From assembly GCA_016718825.1 (NCBI GenBank), contig JADKCL010000003.1:296011-360010 (forward strand): DNA of 64,000 nucleotides. The letters are read 5' to 3'. Every line of letters begins with the position of its first letter. Position 1 is the stretch's first letter. The notes beneath the pieces are model-generated. The model was not told the DNA's origin. It searched no databases and was given only the letters and a program-made list of their open reading frames with translations. Shown here in pieces: positions 25,559-34,989 of this stretch. This stretch comes from Bacteroidota bacterium. Its GTDB lineage: Bacteria; Bacteroidota; Bacteroidia; J057; JADKCL01. Both the position numbers and the translations under genes were made by a program.

Positions 25559-28492
25559 ATGAAATTATACAGCCAAGTTTCGCTCTTGTTGCTTCTGCTT
25601 GTCCTTGGATGGGGACGTGCCGGTGTCATCGCGCAATGCACACCGGGAACGTATGACTATCACGGTTGCCCGTATCAAATCAACTATGTCCCAGGCAACA
25701 ATTATACCCCTCAGGGTACAAATACCTATACCTGGCCAACCTCGGTATCTGGTGCTTATTTGGTGAGCGGACAAGGTCAACCCGTTGCTTATTACATGTT
25801 TACAGGGATGGGACACATCAATATTCCAGTCTCGATCTACAACAGCTTTTACAATTGCACATATACAATGACGCAGCACTTTCATGTGCAGCAATATTCC
25901 ACGCCGACCATCGTGGGCACGATTCCCGGAACGTGCACTGGAAATCAAACGTTCACATATACTGCCACGCGCTGGACCGATAGCCCGAATCCTGGAGGAA
26001 CACACTGGGAAAATCATTATTGGACGATTCAGGGAGGCACGCAAGTCTCATTAACGACGGGGCAAGTCACCTTTGCAGGGCCTTATGGCTATCACCTGAT
26101 TGACACACTAAGGTTACAATGGAATACCTCCGGACCGCGCAGGTTGATTTTACGCCGAACTGGAATTGCATGGAGTGGTTATGCACCGGGTTGGAGTTCA
26201 TGTGAAGAATTTGACACGCTGGAGGCCGTCGCCGGCCCCAACCATTTGACAGGACCAAACGCCGGATGTAGTGGTGTCACAGGAAATTATGCCGTGAGCG
26301 CCGACACCGGCTATACTTATCTGTGGACCGTCACAGGTGGTGGAACCTTGGTATCCGGCCAAGGAACACCCAATGCAAGTGTGAATTGGACGGGTTCAGG
26401 ACGTGTGAAGGTCGAAAAGAACTTCCTTTGGTGCCCGATCACATATAAAGATTCCGTTGATTTCACGGTAAATCCGCTTCCGACCCCCAATTTGGGGCCC
26501 AATACGAGCTTCTGTCAAGGCTCCGGATTTTCGCTCGATGCTGGGCCTGGAATCAGCTATTTATGGAATACGGGCGCTACTACACGTACGATCATTCCCC
26601 TTTCATCTGGAACTTATTCTGTGACCGTGAGCAATGGCATTGGATGCAGCAGCGCGAGTTCCGTTACCCTGACCATGAACCCTGCTCCGGTGATTACCTC
26701 CCTTCCGACGAGCCAAATCGTCTGTGCGGGTACCAATGTCGTTTTGAATGCGGGAACTTGGAGCAGTTACCTTTGGAGCAACGGCGCAACGACACAAACC
26801 ATCAACCCGACGACAACGGGAACGTATTCGGTCACCGTCACCAACAGCAACGGATGCACAGGTTCGGCCTTCACGTTTGTGAGTTTTTTGAACAACCCTG
26901 TACCGGTCCTGCCTCCCAATTTGACGGGCTGTGCCAATACGCCGGTGACTTTAAATCCTGGAACATTTCCAACCTATCTCTGGAGCAATGGCGCGACGTC
27001 GCAAGCGATTTACCCCACAACATCGGGTGTTTATTCGGTGACTGTGACCGGATCCAATGGTTGTACCGGCAATGCCTCCACCAATTTGACGATTCACCCA
27101 TTGCCTACTCCCAACCTCGGGCCCAACCAAACGGTGTGCACCGGGGCGACCGTGGTCCTCAACCCCGGCACCTTCAGTGCCTATGCTTGGAGCAATGGTG
27201 CGACGACACCAACCCTTTCGCCGACGAGTTCCGGCAATTATTCCGTAACGGTGACCGATGTCAATGGCTGCTCTGGTACGGATGTGGTCACCATGACCTT
27301 CCATCCGTTGCCCAGTTTCAGTTTGGGAAATGACTCTTTTGTCTGTGCAGATACGACGGCTATGCTCTACGGCCCGGGTGGAATGAGCAGCTATAGTTGG
27401 TCCACGGGCGCGACGACTCAAAACCTCACAGTCGGATCAGGAGGCACTTATCTCCTCACCGTGACTGACGGAAATGGCTGCACAGCCTCCGATGACATCG
27501 TGATTTCGGGCTTGACGGATTGTGTATTCCCGGGGGATGCGAATTACGACGGCGTGGCCAACAACGTGGATGTCTTGGCAATTGGGGCTTACTACGGGTA
27601 TGCAGGAACTGTAAGACCAGGAGCGACAACACAATGGTATGGGCAGAATGTCGCGAATTGGGGCGGCGCCTTGCCTGGAAATGCCGACCCTAAACACAGC
27701 GACTGCAATGGCGACGGATTGGTGCAGGCAGCCGACACCTTGGTTGTACACACCAATTATGGTGAGACGCATACCAAAACCGAAGGAATTGCCGCGACAG
27801 GAGCCACTTTGGAGGTGGTTGCCGCGTATGACTCAATTTTGCCTGGCGGTTTGCCTTGGTTCGTGATGTACATGAATAGGAATCAAATTCCGGTGGATTC
27901 GGTGTATGGAATCGCCTTTACGCTCAATTACTCCGCCAATGCAACGGCAAGCCCTGGTGTAAACCGTATCGACTATTCAAGTTGCTGGTTTGCGGGCAAT
28001 GGACTTCGAATGGATTTTGAGCATAACTTATACCCTCTAGGTGAAGTGGACATCGCCCTCGTGAGGATGGATCATGTCCAGCAATCCGGTTTTGGCGAAA
28101 TTTGTCGATTTTACATTCAAACCGATCCGAATCTCACCGCCGCCTACACCCAGCTCGATGTTTGGTTGACCGACATACACTTGGTCGATGCCCAACTTGG
28201 CCTTCACCCAGTCACGGCGACAGGTGCGTCCACGATCGTCACGCATTTCCTGACTGGCTTAGAGGGGAGTTCGTCGATCCAACCACCCACTGTTTTCCCT
28301 AACCCGGCGCAGGATATCTTGCAAATCGTTCAGCCGTCTGCCGAACTTTTGGAAGCAGTATTGTTGGATGTAAATGGCCGAATGCTCCTCGTTCGAGATC
28401 TTTGGGTGCAGCAAGTGCAACCATGTCCATGTCTGAATTTTCGGAAGGTGTTTATTTCCTTCGAATTTCCACTTCCGCCGGCAGCTATATGA
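25559..28492 (+). CDS. Surface protein with Ig-like repeats and a dockerin-like module; C-terminus frameshifted
   Basis: As read, a 977-residue protein with signal peptide 'MKLYSQVSLLLLLLVLGWGR'. The N-terminal part (to about residue 300) is beta-rich. From about residue 305 there are about five repeats of 80 residues with 'YLWSNGATTQTI' and 'TGTYSVTVTNSNGC' cores (PKD/Ig-like). Residues about 660-740 contain two EF-hand-like dockerin loops, 'GDANYDGVANNVDVLAIG' and 'DCNGDGLVQAADTLVVHTNY'. The end begins a T9SS sorting domain ('VFPNPAQDILQI', 'VLLDVNGRMLLVRDL') but then changes to 'WVQQVQPCPCLNFRKVF', which does not fit. The correct continuation is in another frame (28402-28515). The ATG at 25559 is preferred to a TTG at 25550. 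Confidence 0.85.
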   Translation: MKLYSQVSLLLLLLVLGWGRAGVIAQCTPGTYDYHGCPYQINYVPGNNYTPQGTNTYTWPTSVSGAYLVSGQGQPVAYYMFTGMGHINIPVSIYNSFYNCTYTMTQHFHVQQYSTPTIVGTIPGTCTGNQTFTYTATRWTDSPNPGGTHWENHYWTIQGGTQVSLTTGQVTFAGPYGYHLIDTLRLQWNTSGPRRLILRRTGIAWSGYAPGWSSCEEFDTLEAVAGPNHLTGPNAGCSGVTGNYAVSADTGYTYLWTVTGGGTLVSGQGTPNASVNWTGSGRVKVEKNFLWCPITYKDSVDFTVNPLPTPNLGPNTSFCQGSGFSLDAGPGISYLWNTGATTRTIIPLSSGTYSVTVSNGIGCSSASSVTLTMNPAPVITSLPTSQIVCAGTNVVLNAGTWSSYLWSNGATTQTINPTTTGTYSVTVTNSNGCTGSAFTFVSFLNNPVPVLPPNLTGCANTPVTLNPGTFPTYLWSNGATSQAIYPTTSGVYSVTVTGSNGCTGNASTNLTIHPLPTPNLGPNQTVCTGATVVLNPGTFSAYAWSNGATTPTLSPTSSGNYSVTVTDVNGCSGTDVVTMTFHPLPSFSLGNDSFVCADTTAMLYGPGGMSSYSWSTGATTQNLTVGSGGTYLLTVTDGNGCTASDDIVISGLTDCVFPGDANYDGVANNVDVLAIGAYYGYAGTVRPGATTQWYGQNVANWGGALPGNADPKHSDCNGDGLVQAADTLVVHTNYGETHTKTEGIAATGATLEVVAAYDSILPGGLPWFVMYMNRNQIPVDSVYGIAFTLNYSANATASPGVNRIDYSSCWFAGNGLRMDFEHNLYPLGEVDIALVRMDHVQQSGFGEICRFYIQTDPNLTAAYTQLDVWLTDIHLVDAQLGLHPVTATGASTIVTHFLTGLEGSSSIQPPTVFPNPAQDILQIVQPSAELLEAVLLDVNGRMLLVRDLWVQQVQPCPCLNFRKVFISFEFPLPPAAI

Positions 28493-28515
28493 AAAAGCTC
28501 GTCATCGCGCGTTAA
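28402..28515 (+). pseudogene. Out-of-frame remainder of the T9SS sorting domain
   Basis: In the frame one base back from the upstream gene, the DNA encodes 'LGAASATMSMSEFSEGVYFL' followed by 'RISTSAGSYMKKLVIAR' and a stop at 28513-28515. This is a textbook T9SS type A C-terminus (GxYxxxI...KKLVI). Restoring one base in the TTT run at 28400-28403 joins it to the upstream CDS. The loss may be a real mutation or a sequencing error. The joined gene would overlap the convergent gene by 14 bp. Confidence 0.85.
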
Positions 28516-29932
28516 GCTTTGCGGCTTCATCGACTTTTTGACGCAGCCACTTGAGGTCGCTTGCCTCGCGCGTGGCTTCGATGGCACCAATCAAAGCACC
28601 CAACAGCACCCGACTACCCTGCCTGTAATCCACCAAACGGATGAGGAATTGCACAAAATTCGCATGAAAATTGCGCTGACGCTCTGAAATCGCGGAATTG
28701 CCCTTCAGGTACTTCAATTGCTTTTCGGCGAGGGTATGAAGTGCATTCCAGTCTTCGAGTTCATAGAGGGACTTCATCAATAGTATCTTGCCTTCCAATT
28801 CGTAAACTGGGTCCGAAAACATGGCGAATTGCAGCAATTTGCGGCATTCCGCGAAGGCGCCGAGCACGTAATGCAGGGCAGCATGGCTATAGGCCACGAT
28901 GCTTTCCTTTTCCGATTCAGGCAAAAGCTTGGAATAGGATTCGATAAATTCCCTGGTCCAATCAAACTCCTTGAGTCGTAACCCAACGGTAAGGATGTTC
29001 TTGAAGTGCTGGGCAGGAAACGTCTCGTTTTGTATCAACACCTTGTTTTCCAACTGCTCCTGATACAACCAAAAGATTTCCTGCAAATAGCCTTCCGTTC
29101 CCCGGTTGAGTTGTTGAATGCTGAAACTGAGCGCGAATCCATAAAGGTGCATCAACTCGTCCTGCTGAAAATGCTTTGCATTGGTTTTGAGGCTCATCCG
29201 CAGTTTCCGAAAGTACAATTCGGGATCTGTATGCGTGAGCATTTGTAGAACCGTTTCGTAAATCGCAATCGCAACGGGTTCATTTCCCAATTGCTTTCCC
29301 AGCCGTTTGCGCAGTTCGTCGACCAATTGCTTGTCCCCTTCCTGCACATTCCCGCCTGCCTTGCTCACGAGGTCGCATACGAGTCGGAGACGCGTGCCAA
29401 AAAAGAAGTTCTGCAAATCCTCGATCAGGGGATGCAGCCAATCCTCGCCCGTTTTTTCCTTTCGATCAGTCTCAAAATCCTTGGCTAATTGATGCAACCG
29501 GAAGCGCTCGTAATGGTAGTCGGCATCGCGCAAGCCGTCCTTGTCGAGCTTTTCGAGGGCTTTGGCGAGGCCTTGGCCGAAGTATTTTTCCTGTTTACGT
29601 TCCGCCAACCCTTCCAGCAATAGCCTGCCTTGGAGCCAATGCTTGGAAGCCAGCTGCTTTTGCACCAGGAATTCCTCGACCAACCGCGTCAAATCCGTCA
29701 TCACATATCGCAAGCGTTGATGGTCATAAGCCAATTCGGGCCAAAGACGTTGATGCATCACTTCCAATTCAGGAGTGGATTCGCCTCTTTTCAGGTACTT
29801 TTCCGTTTCCTCCAGCAACCTCACCACGATTTCCTGCTTGTTGAAAAATGGCGAATTCACCAATTCCCTGAGATTGCGCAGTTCCCAGACGTCAAAGGTC
29901 CGCAGCAGGGTGACCAGTTTTGTTTTTTCCAT
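28502..29932 (-). CDS. Helical cytoplasmic protein of unknown function
   Basis: A 476-residue protein without a signal peptide, rich in Leu, Glu and Lys and predicted to be almost entirely helical (TPR-like solenoid by pattern: 'YAFALSFSIQQL'-type segments, 'SLYELEDWNALHTLAEKQLK'). The N-terminus starts 'TKLVTLLRTFDVWELRNLRE', then 'LVNSPFFNKQEIVVRLLEET'; this opening is reminiscent of a lineage-restricted Bacteroidota family, but I cannot name it. The gene is convergent with the frameshifted surface-protein gene. The ATG at 29932 is the only sensible start. Confidence 0.75.
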   Translation of the reverse strand: MEKTKLVTLLRTFDVWELRNLRELVNSPFFNKQEIVVRLLEETEKYLKRGESTPELEVMHQRLWPELAYDHQRLRYVMTDLTRLVEEFLVQKQLASKHWLQGRLLLEGLAERKQEKYFGQGLAKALEKLDKDGLRDADYHYERFRLHQLAKDFETDRKEKTGEDWLHPLIEDLQNFFFGTRLRLVCDLVSKAGGNVQEGDKQLVDELRKRLGKQLGNEPVAIAIYETVLQMLTHTDPELYFRKLRMSLKTNAKHFQQDELMHLYGFALSFSIQQLNRGTEGYLQEIFWLYQEQLENKVLIQNETFPAQHFKNILTVGLRLKEFDWTREFIESYSKLLPESEKESIVAYSHAALHYVLGAFAECRKLLQFAMFSDPVYELEGKILLMKSLYELEDWNALHTLAEKQLKYLKGNSAISERQRNFHANFVQFLIRLVDYRQGSRVLLGALIGAIEATREASDLKWLRQKVDEAAKLNAR

Positions 29933-30058
29933 TCTTCCCGATAAATCTCTCTCTGATTGGCTTCAAAACTATTGCATATTGGATAAATGGGAAGATTTTT
30001 TTCGAAGAAACCGTTAAAACTTGCCCGATGAAATTTTGAACAATTTGACTGCGTTCTT

Positions 30059-30122
30059 GCCACAAAGGCACGAAGACACCAAGTCAGGCGCGCTGTCCTT
30101 CGTGTCTTGGTGCCTAGGTGGC
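30059..30122. repeat. Inverted repeat built from CACNAAG-type octamers
   Basis: The left arm GCCACAAAGGCACGAAGACA (30059 on) is made of the 8-mer CACNAAGR repeated three times. The right arm (30098-30122) is the same unit in reverse (CCTTCGTGTCTTGGTGCC). The arms pair over about 25 bases with a few mismatches. Repeats of this CACGAAGGCACCAAG kind are scattered between genes in many bacterial genomes. It lies about 80 bases before the gene starting at 30203. Confidence 0.75.
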
Positions 30123-30202
30123 CAATTTTCGAAGGTGCCCCACTCACCAAACAATCTCCGCAGAATGTACTTTTTGAGCAAATGCGGCGTAAATTCGAAA
30201 AG

Positions 30203-30709
30203 ATGAAACGGAGGTGGATGTACGGGATTCTTTTGCTGGCCTTTTGGGGCCTTCACAACCTTGCATTCGGGCAATTCCAGCTTGTTTTGGAGAATCAAAA
30301 CGCCTTCAAAAGACACCGCATATTTGTCGGCGACGAAATCGGCATCCGCGTCAAGGGCATGGATCAGGTTTATGTCGGCGAATTGGACGGGGTGAAATCC
30401 AGTCTGATTTTCATGTTTGGCGACAGCTTGGATCCCAAAAGCTTTGACCGCATCCATATTGCAAGGCCCAAAGCAGGCATCAACATGCTCCGGGGTGCGT
30501 TTATCATGACAAGCATTCTGTATCCGGTCATGATGGTTCTCAATTTGCCCCGTGACCAATGGACCTGGAAACGCGCAGCGATCACGGCGGGCGTCAGTGC
30601 AACGGCATTGATCACGCAAAAAACACTGAAATTGGCCTATTGGAAACGAAAAAGGCTGGATCGAGGCAAATGGGAATTGCGTATTCGGCCGACAGTGGAG
30701 AGCCTTTGA
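30203..30709 (+). CDS. Exported protein of unknown function with a central membrane segment
   Basis: A 168-residue protein starting KRRWMYGILLLAFWGLHNLA, a signal peptide ending near 'AFGQ'. The first half has 'NAFKRHRIFVGDEIGIRVKG' and 'GELDGVKSSLIFMFGDS', a small beta-barrel-like pattern. A hydrophobic stretch follows ('FIMTSILYPVMMVLNLP'), then a second ('AAITAGVSATALITQ'), and a basic C-terminus. Such proteins appear in Bacteroidota near other envelope genes; no family name can be given. The ATG at 30203 was chosen because it directly precedes the signal peptide. Confidence 0.65.
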   Translation: MKRRWMYGILLLAFWGLHNLAFGQFQLVLENQNAFKRHRIFVGDEIGIRVKGMDQVYVGELDGVKSSLIFMFGDSLDPKSFDRIHIARPKAGINMLRGAFIMTSILYPVMMVLNLPRDQWTWKRAAITAGVSATALITQKTLKLAYWKRKRLDRGKWELRIRPTVESL

Positions 30710-30845
30710 CCTTTTTGCGAATCACAACTTCGTAATCCGTTGATCATTGGGTCGGAAGACGGAGTGAACGAAAGGAAAGCATTCGCAGAAATTCCCCAAA
30801 AATCTTCCTACCTTCAAGCCGAATCATCAGTGACCCTTATTTCCC

Positions 30846-32291
30846 ATGCGTCCCTACGCAATTTTGATCGTGCTTGTGACTTTGCTGCTCGGCTTCTCCC
30901 CTGCCGCGAAGGCTTCTGCAGACCCCGTTGACAGCCTCAAGGCATTGATTGCCAAGGCTCCTCACGACACAACCAAAGCATTCTACACCAATCAACTCGG
31001 CACAGCTTTTTTCAATACGGACCTGGACTCCGCGATGGCCTATTGGCAAAAGGCCCTCAAAATGGGCGAGGTGCTTTCCATGCACGAAGACACCTTGGTA
31101 CGACGCGCCGGCAAGCTGCAAATCATGAAAAGCGCGAGCAATTGCGCGGTGGTTTACCAATACCGCGGACTTTATCCGCTGGCGCTCAAGCAATACCAAC
31201 GCTGTCTGCGCATCGCCGAGGACCTCAAAAACCGGCGGGGCACGATGATGACCTTCAACAACATCGGCCTCATCGAATTGGTACAGGAAAAATACACCGA
31301 GGCACTGGACCATTTTCAGAAAAGTCATGTCATCTCCCTGGAGCTCAAGGATTCCACGACCACGTCCACGACCCTCAACAATGTAGGAATCGCACTCAAG
31401 CGCCTCAAACGCTACGACGAGGCACTTGCCAAATTCCGAGAAAGCCTTCTCTGGGCCAAACTTGTCGGCAACGACGACCAAATTGTAGATGATTTGATCA
31501 ACATTGGCTCGCTGCAGATTATTCACAAGGACTTTGATTCGGCCAATGCGACTTTCCGCGAATCCTTGAAGCTGGCGACCGAAATTGAATATTCCTTGGG
31601 GAAACCCAGTATTTTGAGTGGGATTTCAGAGTCCTACGAAGGTGCGGAAAACCTTGACAGTGCTTTGCACTATGCGCATGCAAGCTTGGATTCGGCTCGC
31701 GCCCTGGACATGACCGAGGAGATCATTCCCGCGCTCGAGCAACTGGCCGAATTGCAGGAAAAAACAGGGCAATTTGCCTTGGCAACCGCGACGCTCAAGG
31801 AATATATCACCCTGAAAGACAGCTTCTTCAATGCCGGGAAGGTATTGGAATACGGCCAATTGAAGGAGAGTTTTGCCTACGAAAACAAGGAATTACAAGA
31901 AGCACTGGACCAACAAAAGCAGGAAGCGGAACTCCGTGCAAAAAACTTCAAACAATACCTGATTTCATTTGCCACAGCCTGTTTGGTGGCGTTGCTATTG
32001 CTTTTTGGCGTTCGCTACGCTAAACGAAGGCGCCTGAAGTACTTCGTAGTCTTCGGGGCGCTGCTGTTTTTCTTCGAATTTGCATTGGTGTTGCTTGACA
32101 ACTTCGTAGACGGCTTCACGGGCGGATTGCCGATCCCTAAATTGCTCGCCAACGTGCTGCTCGCGGCGGTGTTTGCGCCACTGAATGTGGTACTCGAAAA
32201 GTCGCTCATGCGCGGAAAAGGAAAAGCAAAGGCGGAACCTGTGGCCGAGAACCAAGAAGAATCAGGAGCCGGGCACCGGCGGGAGCGGTGA
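30846..32291 (+). CDS. TPR-repeat protein with a C-terminal membrane region
   Basis: A 481-residue protein: signal peptide (RPYAILIVLVTLLLGFSPAA), then about six TPR units over residues 40-320 ('TMMTFNNIGLIELVQEKYTE', 'TTTSTTLNNVGIALKRLKRY', 'DLINIGSLQIIHKDFDSANA'), a coiled coil near 335-365 ('ENKELQEALDQQKQEAELRA') and three hydrophobic helices (about 370-450). This layout matches the sensor half of Bacteroidota TPR histidine kinases or LuxR proteins, but no kinase or DNA-binding domain follows. The C-terminus is basic and ends just before an abnormal G/C-rich patch, so the last about 15 residues ('NQEESGAGHRRER') may be affected by poor sequence. Confidence 0.8.
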   Translation: MRPYAILIVLVTLLLGFSPAAKASADPVDSLKALIAKAPHDTTKAFYTNQLGTAFFNTDLDSAMAYWQKALKMGEVLSMHEDTLVRRAGKLQIMKSASNCAVVYQYRGLYPLALKQYQRCLRIAEDLKNRRGTMMTFNNIGLIELVQEKYTEALDHFQKSHVISLELKDSTTTSTTLNNVGIALKRLKRYDEALAKFRESLLWAKLVGNDDQIVDDLINIGSLQIIHKDFDSANATFRESLKLATEIEYSLGKPSILSGISESYEGAENLDSALHYAHASLDSARALDMTEEIIPALEQLAELQEKTGQFALATATLKEYITLKDSFFNAGKVLEYGQLKESFAYENKELQEALDQQKQEAELRAKNFKQYLISFATACLVALLLLFGVRYAKRRRLKYFVVFGALLFFFEFALVLLDNFVDGFTGGLPIPKLLANVLLAAVFAPLNVVLEKSLMRGKGKAKAEPVAENQEESGAGHRRER

Positions 32292-32514
32292 ATTTGGGGC
32301 TCGTTCGTTTGCGCCCAAAGGTTCCCCCCCCCGGGGTCCCGGCAGCATCAATCAGCCGACCAGGGCCGGGGGGGGGCCTTTGATTGGGATCGCCGGCGAA
32401 CGGGCTTATTTTGGCCCGGGGGGGGGGGCGCCGCCGGCGGGGGGCGCCGCCGATCAGCGTTAGGCCGGGGGCCCCGCTTCGAATACTCTCTTCACCCCAA
32501 CTCACACTCAAACC
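32292..32514. other. Abnormal GC-rich intergenic patch with long poly-G/poly-C runs
   Basis: Between two convergent genes there are runs of C9 (near 32324-32332), G9 (near 32368-32376), G11 (near 32418-32428), then G6 and G5, embedded in GCCGCCGGCG-type sequence. Base composition here is far from that of the neighbouring genes. It contains no convincing gene. Confidence 0.8.
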
Positions 32515-34989
32515 TCACCCCGGATCAACATCCACCAAGATCCGTAACGTCTTTTGCGGCGCGTTGCTGTAGTAAAAATCGATGCGCTCGGCGAGGATTT
32601 TGCGGACTTTGTCCACGGAAGCCGTTCTCGGGATTTTGAAGATGGCGACTTGGCGGTATTCGTTGCGGAGTCTTGTGATGTACGGATATTCAGGACCTAA
32701 CAAGGCGTCCCCGAAGCTGATCAGGAAGATGTTGCGGATGACTTCGGCCTGACTTTCCAAGAACATCTGATTGGGATGGCGCAGCTCCATTTTGATGATG
32801 CGCGTGAAGGGCGGATAGTTGAGCACTTGCCGGTTGGGCAGGTCGAGGTCGTAGAATATGCCGAATGGTTTTTGCAGCAATTTCAGCACGGGGTTGTCAG
32901 GCATATACGTCTGAATCATCACCTTGCCCTTTTTGGTACTGCGTCCTGCGCGGCCACTCACCTGTGTGAGCATCTGATAGGCGAGCTCATGTGCGCGAAA
33001 TTCGCCCATGCTCAGCATCAGGTCGGCCTCGATCACGCCTACCAAGGTTACGTTCTCAAAATCAAGACCTTTGCTCACCATTTGCGTACCAACCAAAATG
33101 TCGATTTCGTGGTGCTCAAGGCTGCGGATGATTTTCAGAAAACCCGTGCGGGTGCGCGTGGTGTCCAAGTCCATCCGCGCGATGCGCGCTTCTGGAAAAT
33201 GCGCCTTGATTTCCTCCTCGATCTTCTCCGTTCCGATCCCCATTTGCCGGATTTCGTAGCTCGCGCACTTCTCGCATTTGCTGTATTGATGGTCGATGTA
33301 CCCGCAATAGTGGCAACGCAACTCTTTGCGCGCCTTGTGAAAGGTCAACGAAATGTCGCAGTTGATGCAATGCGGCACATGCCCGCAATTTTGACAGGAA
33401 ATGTAAGGCGCAAAGCCCCGCCGGTTTTGGAACAGGATCACCTGCTCCCGCCGCTCGAGCGTTTTGCGCACCTCGATCAACAAGGCTTTTGAAAAATGGC
33501 CGTCCATCAGACGTTCCTTTTTCGCGGCTCGCAAATCCACGATTTGAATCTGCGGCAATTCGGATTTCACCGCCCGGTTTTTGATTTCGACGAGGGTGAA
33601 TTTGCCAGCGCGGGCATTGTGATAGGTCTCGAATGCCGGGGTCGCCGAACCCAGCAAAACGTTGAGGTTCAGCATTCGCGCTGCAAAAATCGCGACATCG
33701 CGGGCATTGTAGCGCGGATTGGGCTCGGCTTGCTTGAAGCTGTGGTCGTGCTCCTCGTCGATCACAATCAGGCCGAGTTTCTTGAACGGCAAAAAAATCG
33801 CCGAACGCACGCCGATCACGATGTTGTATTCGCTCGTCAAGACTTTTTGCCAGATTTCAACGCGCTCGTTGTCGGTGAAGCGGCTGTGGTACACTCCTAC
33901 CTGTTCCCCGAATTCACTTTTGACTTTGTCGATGATCTGCTGCGTCAGGGCAATTTCGGGCAGCAAATAGAGCACCTCCTCCCCTTTTGCCAGCGCCTCC
34001 TTGATCAATTCGATATAAAGGTGCGTTTTCCCGCTTCCTGTCACGCCATGGAGCAAGACGGGTTTGGTCGGTTCGGCAGCAAACGATGCCCGAATGCTTG
34101 CCAACGCCTCATTTTGCTCATCGGTAAAGGTGATCGCCTTGTTGTTTTCGCGGTAGGCTATGATCGCCATACGGTCTTCCGGCTCTTCAAATTCGCGGAG
34201 GAAACCCTTTTCGATGAGGGTTGCGATTGGACCTTCGCTGCCGGGCAGGCGCTTGCGCAGGATGCTTTTCAGGATGGGTTTTCCGTGAAAAAACTGCTCG
34301 ACGACGAGCATGAGCACTTCTTCTTGTTTGTGCGCATTTTTCAGGCTGCTGAAGGCTTGGTTGAGTTGCGCTTCCTCGCGGTACATGGGTGCGACTTCCA
34401 CAAATCGCACCATTTTTTGCGTGTAGCCTTCCTTGAGCCGGTGTACCAATCGAATCAAACCCCGGGCTTCCAAATTGCGCAATCGGGGCAACGGACCTTG
34501 CATTTCCATCACCAAGCCCGCATCAGCAAGATTCATGCGACGTTTGGATTCCAATTGCCGCAGGAAATCATAGTCTTTGGAGGCAAGTTCGGCATCTTCC
34601 CAATTGTCGATTCCTGCCCATTCAGCCACCATTTCGCTTTCCAGTTTCAGTCCCGCAGGCAGGGCGGCTTTGTGGACTTCACCCTCCGTGCAGAAATAAT
34701 AGTGGGCGATCCAAGCATAGAGATCGAGTTGTGCCTTGTGCAATACGGGTTGGTCATCGGGAAACGCTTCGACGAATTTTAGTTTCCGTAAGACCGCGTC
34801 GTGCAAACCTTCCGATTCATCTGCTGCGTCCTTGACCTTCCGAATGACCCCGGTATACATCTTATTTCGCCCGAATGGCACGACCACACGCATTCCCACA
34901 ACGGCCAAAGCTGCATTTTCGGGTGGCACGCGATAGTCAAAAACACTTTTGAGCGGCACAGGCAATATGACCTCAACGACTAGATTCAT
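32515..34989 (-). CDS. priA: Primosomal protein N' (replication restart helicase)
   Basis: An 824-residue PriA. The N-terminal DNA-binding domain begins 'VVEVILPVPLKSVFDYRVPP'. The helicase core has the P-loop GVTGSGKT (315-322), DEEHD in 'LGLIVIDEEHDHSFKQAEPN', and motif III-like 'VLLGSATPAFET'. The zinc-binding insert has eight Cys in four CxxC pairs ('ISCQNCGHVPHCINC', 'LRCHYCGY', 'SKCEKC'). C-terminal helicase motifs include 'ILVGTQMVSKGLDFENVTLV' and 'QVSGRAGRS'. It reloads the replicative helicase at stalled forks. It overlaps the upstream oligopeptide-binding gene by 4 bp (ATGA), so the two are co-transcribed. Confidence 0.97.
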   Translation of the reverse strand: MNLVVEVILPVPLKSVFDYRVPPENAALAVVGMRVVVPFGRNKMYTGVIRKVKDAADESEGLHDAVLRKLKFVEAFPDDQPVLHKAQLDLYAWIAHYYFCTEGEVHKAALPAGLKLESEMVAEWAGIDNWEDAELASKDYDFLRQLESKRRMNLADAGLVMEMQGPLPRLRNLEARGLIRLVHRLKEGYTQKMVRFVEVAPMYREEAQLNQAFSSLKNAHKQEEVLMLVVEQFFHGKPILKSILRKRLPGSEGPIATLIEKGFLREFEEPEDRMAIIAYRENNKAITFTDEQNEALASIRASFAAEPTKPVLLHGVTGSGKTHLYIELIKEALAKGEEVLYLLPEIALTQQIIDKVKSEFGEQVGVYHSRFTDNERVEIWQKVLTSEYNIVIGVRSAIFLPFKKLGLIVIDEEHDHSFKQAEPNPRYNARDVAIFAARMLNLNVLLGSATPAFETYHNARAGKFTLVEIKNRAVKSELPQIQIVDLRAAKKERLMDGHFSKALLIEVRKTLERREQVILFQNRRGFAPYISCQNCGHVPHCINCDISLTFHKARKELRCHYCGYIDHQYSKCEKCASYEIRQMGIGTEKIEEEIKAHFPEARIARMDLDTTRTRTGFLKIIRSLEHHEIDILVGTQMVSKGLDFENVTLVGVIEADLMLSMGEFRAHELAYQMLTQVSGRAGRSTKKGKVMIQTYMPDNPVLKLLQKPFGIFYDLDLPNRQVLNYPPFTRIIKMELRHPNQMFLESQAEVIRNIFLISFGDALLGPEYPYITRLRNEYRQVAIFKIPRTASVDKVRKILAERIDFYYSNAPQKTLRILVDVDPG

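Noticed and set aside
33496..34782. 428-codon open frame on the plus strand
   Set aside because: Antisense to priA, which has all helicase and zinc motifs.
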